A DNA stretch of 64,000 nt from Streptomyces bottropensis ATCC 25435 (GCF_000383595.1 NZ_KB911581.1:4930496-4994495), one strand, 5' to 3'. Counted from the first letter of the stretch, positions 25,506-34,379 are shown. A program made the numbers and translations. Notes: generated by a model from the letters alone, not told the origin.

Positions 25506-26198
25506 TCAGGGGCGCGGCGGAACGGAGCCCTCTGTGGCCGTCGCCTCGGACGAGCCGCGCCCCTCCAGGTCGAAGTCCACGTCCACCACGCCTTCCACGG
25601 CGCGGACCAGGCGGGCGGCCACGGGGATCAGGGAGGTGTCCCGGACGCGTCCGGCGAGCCTGGCGACCCCGTCGTGGACCTCGACCCGGATCGTCGACCC
25701 GGGCGGTGGGAACAGGGGGGCCACGACCTCGCGCCGCACCTCCTCGGCGATCTCGTCGTCGGCGCGCAGGAACACCTTCAGCAGGTCGGCTCTGCTGACG
25801 ATGCCCTCCAGCATGCCCTGCTCGTTCACCACCGGCAGCCGTTTGACCCTGGCGTGCGCCATGATGCGGGCGGCCTGGGCCGACGTCGCGTCCGGTCGGG
25901 TGGTGAGTGCCGGGGAGGTCATCAGGTCCGCCGCGGTCGAGCCACCGGCCTTCGCTAGATCCGACAGACGGCGCAGCTGGGTGTACCGGTCGGGGTCGCT
26001 GTCGCGGAACTCCTCCTTGGGCAGCAGATCGGCTTCGGAGACGACACCGACGACGCGTCCCTCGCCGTCGAGGACGGGCAGGGCGCTGACCCTCCGGTCC
26101 TGCAGCAGCCGCACGATCTCCTTGAAGCCCGCCTCGCGTCCCACGGCGGCGACCGGGTACGTCATGACGTCGCTGACGGTGTGCGGGGTGCCGTTCAC
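25506..26198 (-). CDS. CBS-pair protein with C-terminal BON domain
   Basis: 230 residues from GTG 26198. Two CBS motifs (residues ~8-62 and ~92-145: VSDVMTYPVAAVGREAGFKE and AADLMTSPALTTRPDATSAQ) form one Bateman module that normally binds adenine nucleotides. A BON domain follows at ~152-215 (IRVEVHDGVARLAGRVRDTS). The CBS-BON combination is common in actinobacterial stress islands as an energy-state sensor, but the output is not known. It lies on the same strand as, and 36 nt behind, the cyclic-nucleotide-binding gene, so the two may be co-transcribed. Confidence 0.9.
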   Translation of the reverse strand: MNGTPHTVSDVMTYPVAAVGREAGFKEIVRLLQDRRVSALPVLDGEGRVVGVVSEADLLPKEEFRDSDPDRYTQLRRLSDLAKAGGSTAADLMTSPALTTRPDATSAQAARIMAHARVKRLPVVNEQGMLEGIVSRADLLKVFLRADDEIAEEVRREVVAPLFPPPGSTIRVEVHDGVARLAGRVRDTSLIPVAARLVRAVEGVVDVDFDLEGRGSSEATATEGSVPPRP

Positions 26199-26234
26199 GG
26201 GAGTGGCCCCTTCCTGTCTCGGATCCCGCTGTGC

Positions 26235-26702
26235 TCAGACGAGGCTGCCGCCGGCACCGTAGGGGGCGTACAGGTCGAGCAGTCGTGTCCGGGCGGAGTG
26301 CAGGCGGTGGGCGAGCACGTCTCCCACCCACTGGGTGACGGACCGCCCCAGAGCGGGGTCCTCCTGGCACATGAGGCGGACGGCCGTGGCGTCGAACTCG
26401 TACGCCCGCACGGGGGTCGTCGTCTCGGCGCCCAGATGCCAGGCATGCGGGGAGAAGAGCCAGGACCAGCCGATGAGTTCGTTGTGCCGGAGGGTCTCGA
26501 TGACGGCCGGACGGCGGCCGGGAACACGCATGTCGAGATCGATGCTGCCGGTGCGGATGATCCAGAACCGGTCGGCCCGGCCACCCTCCTCGAACAGACG
26601 CGTTCCCTGGGGGAAGGACACCTCTCGGGCGACGCGCATCAGCCGCTGCCGGTGGTCGGCGGGCAGGGCGCGCAGCATGCTGGGAGTGGGCGTGGCGATC
26701 AT
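26235..26702 (-). CDS. single cyclic-nucleotide-binding-domain protein
   Basis: 155 residues from ATG 26702, with GGGAGG upstream. Almost the whole protein is one Crp/CAP-type effector domain: FPQGTRLFEEGGRADRFWII, GSIDLDM, ELIGWSWLFSPH, then a long C-helix (DPALGRSVTQWVGDVLAHRL). The helix-turn-helix of true Crp regulators is absent. The phosphate-cassette Arg is not obvious (the loop reads IGWSWLFSP), so cAMP may not be the ligand. It probably works by protein contact. Two DevR-like palindromes lie 70-110 nt upstream. Confidence 0.85.
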   Translation of the reverse strand: MIATPTPSMLRALPADHRQRLMRVAREVSFPQGTRLFEEGGRADRFWIIRTGSIDLDMRVPGRRPAVIETLRHNELIGWSWLFSPHAWHLGAETTTPVRAYEFDATAVRLMCQEDPALGRSVTQWVGDVLAHRLHSARTRLLDLYAPYGAGGSLV

Positions 26703-26773
26703 GGCGTGCCTCCCGGCGGGGGGTAGGGGTACTGCCAGGGCCAGCATGAGCCGGACGCGCGGGGCCGGGCCAT

Positions 26774-26811
26774 GGGCCATCCGGTCCCCTGCCCGGGCCA
26801 CTCGGCCCGGG
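26774..26811 (-). promoter_or_regulatory. two GGGCC-N4-GGCCC palindromes
   Basis: GGGCC-ATCC-GGTCC (26774-26787, one mismatch) and GGGCC-ACTC-GGCCC (26795-26808, perfect, and extendable to a 20-bp CCCGGGCC/GGCCCGGG repeat at 26792-26811). They lie 72-109 nt upstream of the cyclic-nucleotide-binding gene. Confidence 0.6.
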
Positions 26812-27133
26812 CGCACGGAGCCTTCCGACTCGCCCCGCGCCCCCCGGGGCAGTGTGGCGAGTCCACGCGCTCGTCACCCCTTTGGAGCGTCTGGAGCGCT
26901 GGGTGGACCGCACCGGGCCTGCGATCATCGCATCCGCCGGCGCCTCACCGGACTGCAGTCGTCCCGGATCTCGCTCAGGGCTTGCCAGGGTGGGTGTAGC
27001 GGCCGGGGGCACCGACGGCGAGCGGGGTGACGGCGGTCGCCGTCACCAGCGCGTCGGGGCCTCGGGGCCGGCCGGGGTCACCCCTGAGCCGGCGCGCGCC
27101 GGTGGCGGAGGAGGACGCCGCCCCCTGCGGACA

Positions 27134-27337
27134 GGGCTGTTCGGCCCCTCGGCCACCGATCTTCGGCATCCGGTGGCTGTCGCCCCCCGACCGCCGGGGC
27201 GGCGCCGCGGTTCGTGGCCGTCGGGGGCTCCCGAGCCGTCGTCCTCGCCGCCCCGGCCACCGCCCACCGCCGCCCGCGCCCGTGCCGGAAAGAGGGCCGT
27301 TCGGCCCGTGGCAGGGACCTGCGGCCCCTGCCACGGG
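27134..27337 (+). promoter_or_regulatory. three DevR-like palindromes before the first universal stress gene
   Basis: GGGCT-GTTC-GGCCC (27134-27147, one mismatch), GGGCC-GTTC-GGCCC (27294-27307, perfect) and GGGAC-CTGC-GGCCC (27314-27327, one mismatch). The last sits in the loop of a 12-bp inverted repeat, CCCGTGGCAGGG/CCCTGCCACGGG (27305-27337). They lie 60-263 nt before ATG 27397. The 26.9-27.4 kb stretch otherwise holds no gene. Confidence 0.6.
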
Positions 27338-27396
27338 CGCTGTCCGAGAACAAGGATCGAAGCGGGTTCCCGATGCGCGGACATAGGAGAGAGATC

Positions 27397-28302
27397 ATGA
27401 CCCGTACCGTCACCGTCGGTCTCGACGGCTCACGTGAGAGCCGCGCGGCGGCCGAATGGGCCGCCCGCGAGGCGCGGCTGTCCGACCTGCCGCTGAAGCT
27501 GGTGCACGTCTATGAGCCCGCGCCGGATCCCCTCGCCCAGGCACCGCTCCTCGGCGCCGAGACCCGGCGGCACTGGACCGAGCGGATTCCGCGTGAGTCG
27601 GCCGAAGGGCTCCGGCTGCGGCACCCCGGTCTCCGCGTGAGCACCGAGCAGCTGTCCGGCCGCCCCTCCGAACTGCTGGTGAGCGCCGCGAAGGACGCCG
27701 AGCTGCTGGTTCTCGGCTCACGCGGGCTCAGCGGGATCGGCGGTTTCCTGGTCGGCTCGGTCGGTCTCGCCGTCATCGCACACGCCGAGCGTCCCGTGGT
27801 CGTGGTCCGGGCCGGTGAACAGGCCGCGGACGAGCACGAGATGGACCCCGCCGGCATACCGTCCGCCGGGTCCCCGTTCCGCCCCGTCGTCCTCGGTCTC
27901 GACATCGAGAGCCCGGACGAGGAGCTGATCGCCTTCGCGTTCGAGGCAGCCGCCCGCCGGGGCACGTCGCTTCGGGTCGTCCACGGCTGGAACCCCCCTC
28001 CGTACTACGCCTACGGCCTCGCCGTCGACCTGGAACTCCACGCCTCCCTCGCCCTGCGCGAGAACACCGTCCTCACCGAGGTCGTGCGGCCGTGGCGCAA
28101 GAAGTTCCCGCACGTCGAGGTCACCGAGGAGTCCCACTACGGCACCCCCGGCAACCACCTCGTCGACGCCTCCCGCGAGGCCTCGCTCGTCGTCGTGGGC
28201 CGCCGGATCCGCCGCAACCCCTTCGGCGCCCACATCGGGCCCGTCACCCACGCCGTTCTGCACCACTGCACCGCCCCCGTCGCTGTCGTCCCCCACAACT
28301 GA
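27397..28302 (+). CDS. universal stress protein, tandem UspA domains
   Basis: 301 residues from ATG 27397 (AGGAGAGAG upstream). Two UspA domains: residues 1-140 and ~160-301. The first begins TVTVGLDGSRESRAAAEWAA and has the ATP-binding signature GSRGLSGIGGFLVGSVG. The second begins PVVLGLDIESPDEELIAFAF but has a degenerate signature (GRRIRRNPFGAHIGPV). Tandem Usps of this kind are members of DevR/OsdR regulons and bind ATP; their targets are poorly known. It starts a run with the alcohol dehydrogenase (25 nt gap) and another Usp. Confidence 0.92.
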   Translation: MTRTVTVGLDGSRESRAAAEWAAREARLSDLPLKLVHVYEPAPDPLAQAPLLGAETRRHWTERIPRESAEGLRLRHPGLRVSTEQLSGRPSELLVSAAKDAELLVLGSRGLSGIGGFLVGSVGLAVIAHAERPVVVVRAGEQAADEHEMDPAGIPSAGSPFRPVVLGLDIESPDEELIAFAFEAAARRGTSLRVVHGWNPPPYYAYGLAVDLELHASLALRENTVLTEVVRPWRKKFPHVEVTEESHYGTPGNHLVDASREASLVVVGRRIRRNPFGAHIGPVTHAVLHHCTAPVAVVPHN

Positions 28303-28327
28303 CGTGCCACGTGAAGGAGTTGTCACC

Positions 28328-29350
28328 ATGAAGGCAGCGGTCGTACGAGCCTTCGGCGAGCCCCTGGTCATCGAGGAGCTTCCCGACCCCGAACCTGGCC
28401 CCGGCCAGGTCCGTGTCCGTGTCGAGGCGTCCGGGCTGTGCCACACCGACATCCACGCCGCCCACGGTGACTGGCCCGTCAGGCCGCACCCGCCGTTCGT
28501 CCCGGGGCACGAGGGTGTCGGCCTCGTGGAGAGGCTCGGTGAGGGGGTCACCCACCTGTCCGTCGGGCAGCGGGTCGCCGTGCCCTGGCTGGGCCGCGCC
28601 TGCGGACGGTGCGAGCACTGCCTGTCCGGCTGGGAGACGCTGTGCGAGGAGCAGGTCAACACCGGCTACGGCTGCGACGGCGGCTACGCCGAGAAGATGC
28701 TGGCCTGGGCCGACTTCGCGCAGCCGGTGCCCGACGGCGTCACCGCCATCGACGCCGCTCCGCTGACCTGCGCCGGCGTGACCACGTACAAGGCGCTCAA
28801 GGTCGCCGACGTGCGGCCCGCGCAGCTCGTCGCGATCTCCGGAGTCGGCGGGCTCGGTCACCTGGCCGTGCAGTACGCCAAGATCGCCGGAGCCACCGTC
28901 GCGGCGATCGACGTCACCGACGAGAAGCTGGAACTCGCCGCCGAGCTCGGTGCCGACCTCGTCGTCGACGCCCGCAAGGAGAACGTCGGCGAGGTGCTCA
29001 GGCGGCACGGGGGAGCCCACGCGGCCCTCGCGCTCGCGGTGGACGACGCGGCCTTCGCAGCCGTCCACGCGGGCCTCAGACGCCGCGGCAAGCTCGTCAT
29101 GGTCGCCCTGCCCGCGCACGGCACCGTCCAGGTCCCGATCTTCGACACCGTCCTGAACGGCACCAGCGTGATCGGTTCGATCGTGGGTACCCGGCAGGAC
29201 CTCGCCGAGGTGTTCCAGCTGCACGCGGCGGGCCGGACCAGGGTCATCTGCGAGACCCGCCCGCTGACGGCCGTCAACGAGTGCATCGCCGAGGTGCTGC
29301 GCGGCCAGGTCAGGGCAAGGATCGTCTTCGATCTCGACGCGGGACGGTGA
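28328..29350 (+). CDS. adhP: zinc-dependent alcohol dehydrogenase (AdhP type)
   Basis: 340 residues, a medium-chain dehydrogenase. Catalytic zinc ligands fall in GLCHTDIHAAHGDWP and PGHEGVG. The structural-zinc cysteines follow the pattern CGRCEHCLSGWETLC. The NAD-binding site is SGVGGLGHLAVQYAK with a downstream Asp (AIDVTD) favouring NAD. It interconverts ethanol or other alcohols and aldehydes, and with phosphoketolase nearby would serve fermentative redox balance under low oxygen (inference). GAAGGAG precedes ATG 28328. Its stop overlaps the start of the next Usp gene. Confidence 0.92.
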   Translation: MKAAVVRAFGEPLVIEELPDPEPGPGQVRVRVEASGLCHTDIHAAHGDWPVRPHPPFVPGHEGVGLVERLGEGVTHLSVGQRVAVPWLGRACGRCEHCLSGWETLCEEQVNTGYGCDGGYAEKMLAWADFAQPVPDGVTAIDAAPLTCAGVTTYKALKVADVRPAQLVAISGVGGLGHLAVQYAKIAGATVAAIDVTDEKLELAAELGADLVVDARKENVGEVLRRHGGAHAALALAVDDAAFAAVHAGLRRRGKLVMVALPAHGTVQVPIFDTVLNGTSVIGSIVGTRQDLAEVFQLHAAGRTRVICETRPLTAVNECIAEVLRGQVRARIVFDLDAGR

Positions 29351-30273
29351 GTGCGGTGGCCATCACGGAGGACCAGCCGATCGTCGTCGGCGTCGACGGC
29401 TCCGAACCGAGTCTGCGGGCCGTGGACTGGGCGGCCGACGAGGCCTCCCTGCGCGGGGTGCCGCTGCGCGTCGTGTACGCCTCGCTGTGGGAGCGCTACG
29501 AGGGCGCCCGGCTCGCAGAGGAGCTGGAGGAGTCGTCCGAGCGCGTGCGGGCCGGCGACATCGTGGAGACCGCGGCCCGGCGCGCCCGGCGGCGCCGGGC
29601 CGACGTGAAGATCTCCACCGACGTGCTGCCCGAGGAACCCGAGTACACGCTGCTGAGGGAGAGCCGCGACGCCTCGCTGCTGGTGACGGGCACCCGCGGC
29701 CGCAGCGCCCTCACCGAGGCGCTGCTGGGCTCGGTGAGCCTGACGGTGGCCGCGCACGCGCACTGCCCGATGGTCGTCGTGCGCGGCAGCCACGACAACC
29801 GGGCCCTGCCCGCGACCCACGGCCGCGTCGTCGTCGGCGTCGGCGGCGGGACCGGCCCGGCCCACGGGGCCGAGCGGAGGCCCGTCACGAACCCGGCAGC
29901 GGTGCGCTTCGCCTTCGAGGAGGCGCGCCGGCGCGGGGCGCAGGTCGAGGCGGTACGCGCCTGGCGGTGCCCCGCGCACGAGAGCACCGACCATCCGCTG
30001 TTGGCCGGGGACCCCGCCGGTCCGCACGAGCGGCAGGCCGCCGAGGCCCTGGAGGCCGCGCTGCGGGACGCCCCCGCCGATGTGCGGCTACGGCGCCGTA
30101 CGGCCGAGGGGTACGCCCGGAACGTGCTGGTCGACGCCTCGTACGACGCCGACCTCCTGGTCGTGGGGGCCAGGCGCCGGGAGCGGCACTTCGGGCTCCA
30201 GCTCGGCCGGGTGGCGCACGGCGTGCTGCACCACTCGGCCTGCCCGGTCGTGATCGTCCCCGAGAGCGGGTGA
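29347..30273 (+). CDS. universal stress protein, tandem UspA domains
   Basis: 308 residues from GTG 29347, whose GTGA overlaps the dehydrogenase stop; GTG 29356 is an alternative. Domain 1 (QPIVVGVDGSEPSLRAVDWA, ATP signature GTRGRSALTEALLGSVS) looks ATP-competent. Domain 2 (~155-308) starts GRVVVGVGGGTGPAHGAE and ends with the altered signature GARRRERHFGLQLGRV. It closes the usp-adh-usp operon, and converges with ppk2 with a 17-nt gap. Confidence 0.9.
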   Translation: MSAVAITEDQPIVVGVDGSEPSLRAVDWAADEASLRGVPLRVVYASLWERYEGARLAEELEESSERVRAGDIVETAARRARRRRADVKISTDVLPEEPEYTLLRESRDASLLVTGTRGRSALTEALLGSVSLTVAAHAHCPMVVVRGSHDNRALPATHGRVVVGVGGGTGPAHGAERRPVTNPAAVRFAFEEARRRGAQVEAVRAWRCPAHESTDHPLLAGDPAGPHERQAAEALEAALRDAPADVRLRRRTAEGYARNVLVDASYDADLLVVGARRRERHFGLQLGRVAHGVLHHSACPVVIVPESG

Positions 30274-30290
30274 CCGTGGTGACCGGCCGC

Positions 30291-31094
30291 TCAGAGGCTC
30301 GCCGCGTGATCGGGGACGTAGGTCTGCAGATCACGCGGCGGACGCTCGTAGCCGGTCGACGGCGGTCGGGACGGCAGCTCCAGGACGGGCGGCGGGACCT
30401 CGTGGTACGGCACGGAGCCCAGCAGATGGGCGATCATGTTCAGCCGCGCCCGACGCTTGTCGTCGCTCTCGACGACGTACCAGGGCGCCTCGGAGACGTC
30501 GGTGTGCACGAGCATCTCGTCCTTGGCCCGGGAGTACGCCTCCCAGCGGGCGAGCGACTCCAGGTCCATCGGCGACAGCTTCCAACGCCGCAGCGGGTCC
30601 TCCAGCCGCTTGCGGAACCGCTCCTGCTGCTCACCGTCGCTCACCGAGAACCAGTACTTGCGCAGCAGGATCCCGTCCTCGACCAGCATCCGCTCGAAGA
30701 TCGGGCACTGCCGAAGGAAGATCTGGTACTCCTCCTTCGTACAGAAGCCCATCACATGCTCGACCCCGGCCCGGTTGTACCAGGACCGGTCGAACAGCAC
30801 GATCTCCCCGGCGGCCGGCAGATGCTCCACGTACCGTTGGAAATACCACTGGGTGCGCTCGCGCTCCGTCGGCTTGGGCAGCGCGGCGATCCGGGCGACA
30901 CGCGGGTTGAGATGCTCGGCCACCCGCTTGATCGTGCCGCCCTTGCCCGCCGCGTCCCGCCCCTCGAAGATCACCACGAGCCGGGCGCCCTCCGTCCGTA
31001 CCCACTCCTGGAGTTTCACCAACTCCGTCTGCAGGCGCAGCAGTTCTTCCTCGTACGCCGCGCGCGGCACCTTCGTCGCCCTCTTGCCAGCCAT
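30291..31094 (-). CDS. ppk2: polyphosphate kinase 2
   Basis: 267 residues from ATG 31094 (GGTGGAGG upstream). It carries the PPK2 P-loop with GRDAAGKGGTIKR, the WYFQRYVEHLPAAGEIVLFD segment and the lid motif DRSWYNRAGVE. A single domain of this length fits class I PPK2, which makes GTP or ATP from polyphosphate and nucleoside diphosphate. The longer upstream frame (GSSGGGGG) is ignored. It diverges from the phosphoketolase gene with only 47 nt between start codons, so promoters must overlap coding sequence or lie elsewhere. Confidence 0.93.
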   Translation of the reverse strand: MAGKRATKVPRAAYEEELLRLQTELVKLQEWVRTEGARLVVIFEGRDAAGKGGTIKRVAEHLNPRVARIAALPKPTERERTQWYFQRYVEHLPAAGEIVLFDRSWYNRAGVEHVMGFCTKEEYQIFLRQCPIFERMLVEDGILLRKYWFSVSDGEQQERFRKRLEDPLRRWKLSPMDLESLARWEAYSRAKDEMLVHTDVSEAPWYVVESDDKRRARLNMIAHLLGSVPYHEVPPPVLELPSRPPSTGYERPPRDLQTYVPDHAASL

Positions 31095-31141
31095 GCCGCC
31101 TCCACCACCCGACGACCCGTCGATGAGTTCCGGAGTCACCC

Positions 31142-33523
31142 ATGACCAAGGTCGAACACCAGAACGTCACCGTACTGACCGACGACGAACTGCGCACCCT
31201 GGACGCCCACTGGCGGGCCGCCAACTACCTGACCGCCGGGCAGATCTACCTGATGGCGAATCCGTTGCTGACCGAGCCCCTGGCGCCCGAGCACATCAAG
31301 CCCCGGCTGCTCGGTCACTGGGGCACCTCACCCGGCCTCAACCTCGTGTACACCCACCTGAACCGGGTGGTCAGGCGGCGCGGGCTGGACGCGCTGTGCG
31401 TCTGGGGGCCCGGCCACGGCGGACCGTCCGTGCTGGCCAACGCCTGGCTGGAGGGCAGCTACAGCGAGACGTACCCGGACGTGCCGCGCGACGCGGCGGG
31501 CATGGAGCGGCTGTTCCGGCAGTTCTCCTTCCCCGGGGGAGTGCCCAGCCACGTCGCCCCGGAGGTCCCCGGTTCGATCCACGAGGGCGGCGAACTCGGC
31601 TACTCGCTCGCCCACGCCTACGGGGCCGCCTTCGACAACCCCGGCCTGCTGGTCGCCTGTGTGATCGGGGACGGCGAGGCGGAGACCGGCCCCCTGGCCG
31701 CCTCCTGGCACTCGAACAAGTTCCTCGACCCGGTCCACGACGGTGCCGTCCTGCCGATCCTGCACCTCAACGGCTACAAGATCGCCAACCCGACCGTGCT
31801 CTCCCGCGTGCCGGAGGCCGAACTCGACGAACTCCTGCGCGGCTACGGCCATGTACCCATCCACGTCACCGGCGACGACCCGGCGGCCGTCCACCGGGCG
31901 ATGGCCCGCGCCTTCGACGAGGCCCTCGACCTCATCGCCCTTCAGCAGCGGGCGGCCCGTGAGGACGGTGCCACGCAGCGGGTGCACTGGCCGATGATCG
32001 TCCTGCGTACGCCGAAGGGCTGGACGGGCCCCGCGGAGGTCGACGGCCAGCCCGTCGAGGGCACCTGGCGCGCCCACCAGGTGCCCCTGGCGCACGTCCG
32101 CGAGAACCCCGAGCACCTGCGGCAGCTGGAGGCGTGGCTGCGGTCGTACCGGCCCGAGGAACTGTTCGACCGGGGCGGCCGCCCCGTCGCCGACGTCCTC
32201 GCCTGCGTGCCCTCCGGTACCGGGCGACTGGGCGCCACCCCGCACGCCAACGGCGGGCTCCTCGTGCGTGACCTGCCCATCCGCTCCCTGGACGACTTCG
32301 CCGTACCGGTCGAGAAACCGGGTACGACCATCCACGAGCCGACCCGTGTCCTGGGCGGTCTCCTTGAGCAGATCATGAACGACACCCGCCAGCGGCGGGA
32401 CTTCCGGGTCGTCGGACCGGACGAGACGGCGTCCAACCGCCTCCAGGCCGTCTTCGAGGCCAGCGGCAAGGCCTGGCAGGCCGAGCGTCTGCCGGTCGAC
32501 GAGCACCTCGACCGGCACGGCCGGGTGATGGAGATCCTCTCCGAGCACCTGTGCCAGGGCTGGCTGGAGGGATATCTGCTGACCGGGCGGCACGGGCTGT
32601 TCTCCTGCTACGAGGCGTTCGTGCACATCGTGGACTCGATGGTCAACCAGCACATCAAGTGGCTGAAGACCTCGCGGGAGCTGCCCTGGCGGGCCCCGAT
32701 CGCCTCCCTCAACTACCTGCTCACCTCGCACGTCTGGCGGCAGGACCACAACGGCTTCTCGCATCAGGACCCCGGTTTCGTCGACCACGTCCTCAACAAG
32801 AGCCCCCAGGTCGTCCGCGTCTATCTGCCGCCGGACACCAACACCCTCCTCTGCGTCGCCGACCACGTCCTGCGCAGCCGCGACCACGTCAACGTCGTCG
32901 TGGCCGGCAAGCAGCCCTGCTTCGACTGGCTCTCCATGGACCAGGCCCGCGCCCACTGCGCGCGCGGCGCCGGCATCTGGGACTGGGCCGGCACGGAGAA
33001 CGGCGGCGAACCGGACGTGGTGCTCGCCTGCGCGGGTGACGTGCCCACCCAGGAGGTGCTCGCCGCCGCCCAGTTGCTCCGCCGCCACCTGCCCGACCTG
33101 GCCGTCCGGGTCGTGAACGTCGTCGACATGACCCGGCTGCTGCCCCACGAGGAACACCCGCACGGGATGAGCGACTTCGAGTACGACGGCCTCTTCACCA
33201 CCGACAAGCCGGTGATCTTCGCCTACCACGGCTACCCGTGGCTGATCCACCGCCTCGCCTACCGCCGCACCGGCCACAAGAACCTGCATGTGCGCGGCTA
33301 CAAGGAGTCCGGCACCACGACGACACCGTTCGACATGGTCGTCCGCAACGACCTCGACCGCTACCGCCTGGTCATGGACGTCATCGACCGCGTCCCCGGC
33401 CTCGCCGTCCGCGCCGCCACCGTACGCCAGCGCATGGCCGACGCCCGCACCCGCCACCACGCCTGGATCCGCGCACACGGCACCGACCTGCCCGAGATCG
33501 CCGACTGGACCTGGCACAGCTGA
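31142..33523 (+). CDS. xfp: phosphoketolase
   Basis: 793 residues, the full length of xylulose-5-phosphate/fructose-6-phosphate phosphoketolase. It cleaves these sugars with phosphate to acetyl phosphate plus glyceraldehyde-3-phosphate or erythrose-4-phosphate. Typical segments: LGHWGTSPGLNLVYTHLNR, WGPGHGGPS, the thiamine-diphosphate motif GDGEAETGPLA with SWHSNKF, LTSHVWRQDHNGFSHQDPGF, and near the end YHGYPWLIHRL with RGYKESGTTTTPFDM. GGAG precedes ATG 31142. In this island it would supply acetyl phosphate for ATP when respiration fails (inference); no acetate kinase gene is in the window. Confidence 0.96.
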   Translation: MTKVEHQNVTVLTDDELRTLDAHWRAANYLTAGQIYLMANPLLTEPLAPEHIKPRLLGHWGTSPGLNLVYTHLNRVVRRRGLDALCVWGPGHGGPSVLANAWLEGSYSETYPDVPRDAAGMERLFRQFSFPGGVPSHVAPEVPGSIHEGGELGYSLAHAYGAAFDNPGLLVACVIGDGEAETGPLAASWHSNKFLDPVHDGAVLPILHLNGYKIANPTVLSRVPEAELDELLRGYGHVPIHVTGDDPAAVHRAMARAFDEALDLIALQQRAAREDGATQRVHWPMIVLRTPKGWTGPAEVDGQPVEGTWRAHQVPLAHVRENPEHLRQLEAWLRSYRPEELFDRGGRPVADVLACVPSGTGRLGATPHANGGLLVRDLPIRSLDDFAVPVEKPGTTIHEPTRVLGGLLEQIMNDTRQRRDFRVVGPDETASNRLQAVFEASGKAWQAERLPVDEHLDRHGRVMEILSEHLCQGWLEGYLLTGRHGLFSCYEAFVHIVDSMVNQHIKWLKTSRELPWRAPIASLNYLLTSHVWRQDHNGFSHQDPGFVDHVLNKSPQVVRVYLPPDTNTLLCVADHVLRSRDHVNVVVAGKQPCFDWLSMDQARAHCARGAGIWDWAGTENGGEPDVVLACAGDVPTQEVLAAAQLLRRHLPDLAVRVVNVVDMTRLLPHEEHPHGMSDFEYDGLFTTDKPVIFAYHGYPWLIHRLAYRRTGHKNLHVRGYKESGTTTTPFDMVVRNDLDRYRLVMDVIDRVPGLAVRAATVRQRMADARTRHHAWIRAHGTDLPEIADWTWHS

Positions 33524-33528
33524 GATCC

Positions 33529-33565
33529 GGAGGGGCCGGTGCCGTCGAGTACACCGGCCCCCTCC
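33529..33565 (+). terminator. hairpin terminator after phosphoketolase
   Basis: GGAGGGGCCGGTG (33529-33541) pairs with CACCGGCCCCCTCC (33552-33565), with one bulged C and a 10-nt loop, 6 nt after the stop. Confidence 0.75.
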
Positions 33566-33718
33566 GCGCACCGGGGCCCCGGCCGAGGCGCCTACGAGGG
33601 CACCAGGGCCAACCGGGCACCGTGAATCCTCGTCCTCCCCACCGGTTCGCCACAGCCCATGACTCGGCTCCTCCTTCCTCTCGCAGCACCACCGAATTCC
33701 CGGCCGGGGGCGGGCCGT

Positions 33719-34111
33719 TCAGCCCACCGATGCGGACGGGGCCGAGGCGGACGTCGCGCGGTCCAGCGCTCCGGACAGACACGGACGCACCTCGAAGACC
33801 CCGCCCAGACCGGCACCGCGGAGCACCCGTCGAAAATGGTCACTTTCCGTGACCAGCTGGAGTCGGCCGCCACGTGCCCGGACCCTGTTCAGTGCCCGGC
33901 ACAGGACGCCGAGGCCCGCGCAGTCGATGAAGGACACCGGTCGAAGGTCGAGCACCAGGTCGGGCCGCGGACCGGAGGTGAGGGCGTCGAGGAGTGCCGA
34001 CAGCGGGATCGCCGCCGCGAGGTCGATCTCGCCGCGCAGCGTCACGACTCTGTGCCCGCCGACGGTGCGTACCGTGGGCGGTGGTGCGGAACCTGGATGG
34101 TTCTCTGACAT
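33719..34111 (-). CDS. STAS-domain protein (anti-sigma antagonist family)
   Basis: 130 residues from ATG 34111. One STAS domain: VVTLRGEIDLAAAIPLSALL, then LVLDLRPVSFIDCAGLGVLC, then LQLVTESDHFRRVLRGAGL. The position that in SpoIIAA/RsbV-type antagonists carries the phosphorylated Ser (FIDSSG) is Cys here (FIDCAG). Control by the usual anti-sigma kinase is therefore unlikely, unless another residue substitutes. The only recognisable partner nearby is the SpoIIE-like protein at 39078. Two DevR-like palindromes lie 36 and 98 nt upstream. A one-mismatch copy (33712-33725) overlaps the 3' end. Confidence 0.85.
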   Translation of the reverse strand: MSENHPGSAPPPTVRTVGGHRVVTLRGEIDLAAAIPLSALLDALTSGPRPDLVLDLRPVSFIDCAGLGVLCRALNRVRARGGRLQLVTESDHFRRVLRGAGLGGVFEVRPCLSGALDRATSASAPSASVG

Positions 34112-34146
34112 GGTGCGATGAAACCCCGCCGAGCCACCGCGCGGAA

Positions 34147-34222
34147 GGGCCGAAGGGCCCCTACCGGCCGGGCCGGTGGGTCCGAGGAACGCCAGGGTCC
34201 GGGGGAGGGGGCCGAGCGGCCC
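34147..34222 (-). promoter_or_regulatory. two perfect GGGCC-N4-GGCCC palindromes
   Basis: GGGCC-GAAG-GGCCC (34147-34160) and GGGCC-GAGC-GGCCC (34209-34222) lie in the 5' flank of the STAS gene. ACCGGCC-G-GGCCGGT (34163-34177) sits between them. They could serve the STAS gene and the rightward PNPOx remnant. Confidence 0.6.
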
Positions 34223-34379
34223 AGGCGATGCGGCCGGACCCGGTCCAAGCTGGAGTTGCGGGGCCATTCCGGCTCTGTCGCCGGGTCCGGGCCCCGCCAG
34301 GTGACCGGCCGCCGACACCGGAGCGCTGAAGGTGGTGCTCGGCGAGCGGACCCACGACGAGGTCGTACCGGTGGTGTGA

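Noticed and set aside
31328..33571. A 747-codon frame antisense to phosphoketolase
   Set aside because: Mirror-image frame created by high third-position GC; Gly/Val/Asp/His composition without any motif.
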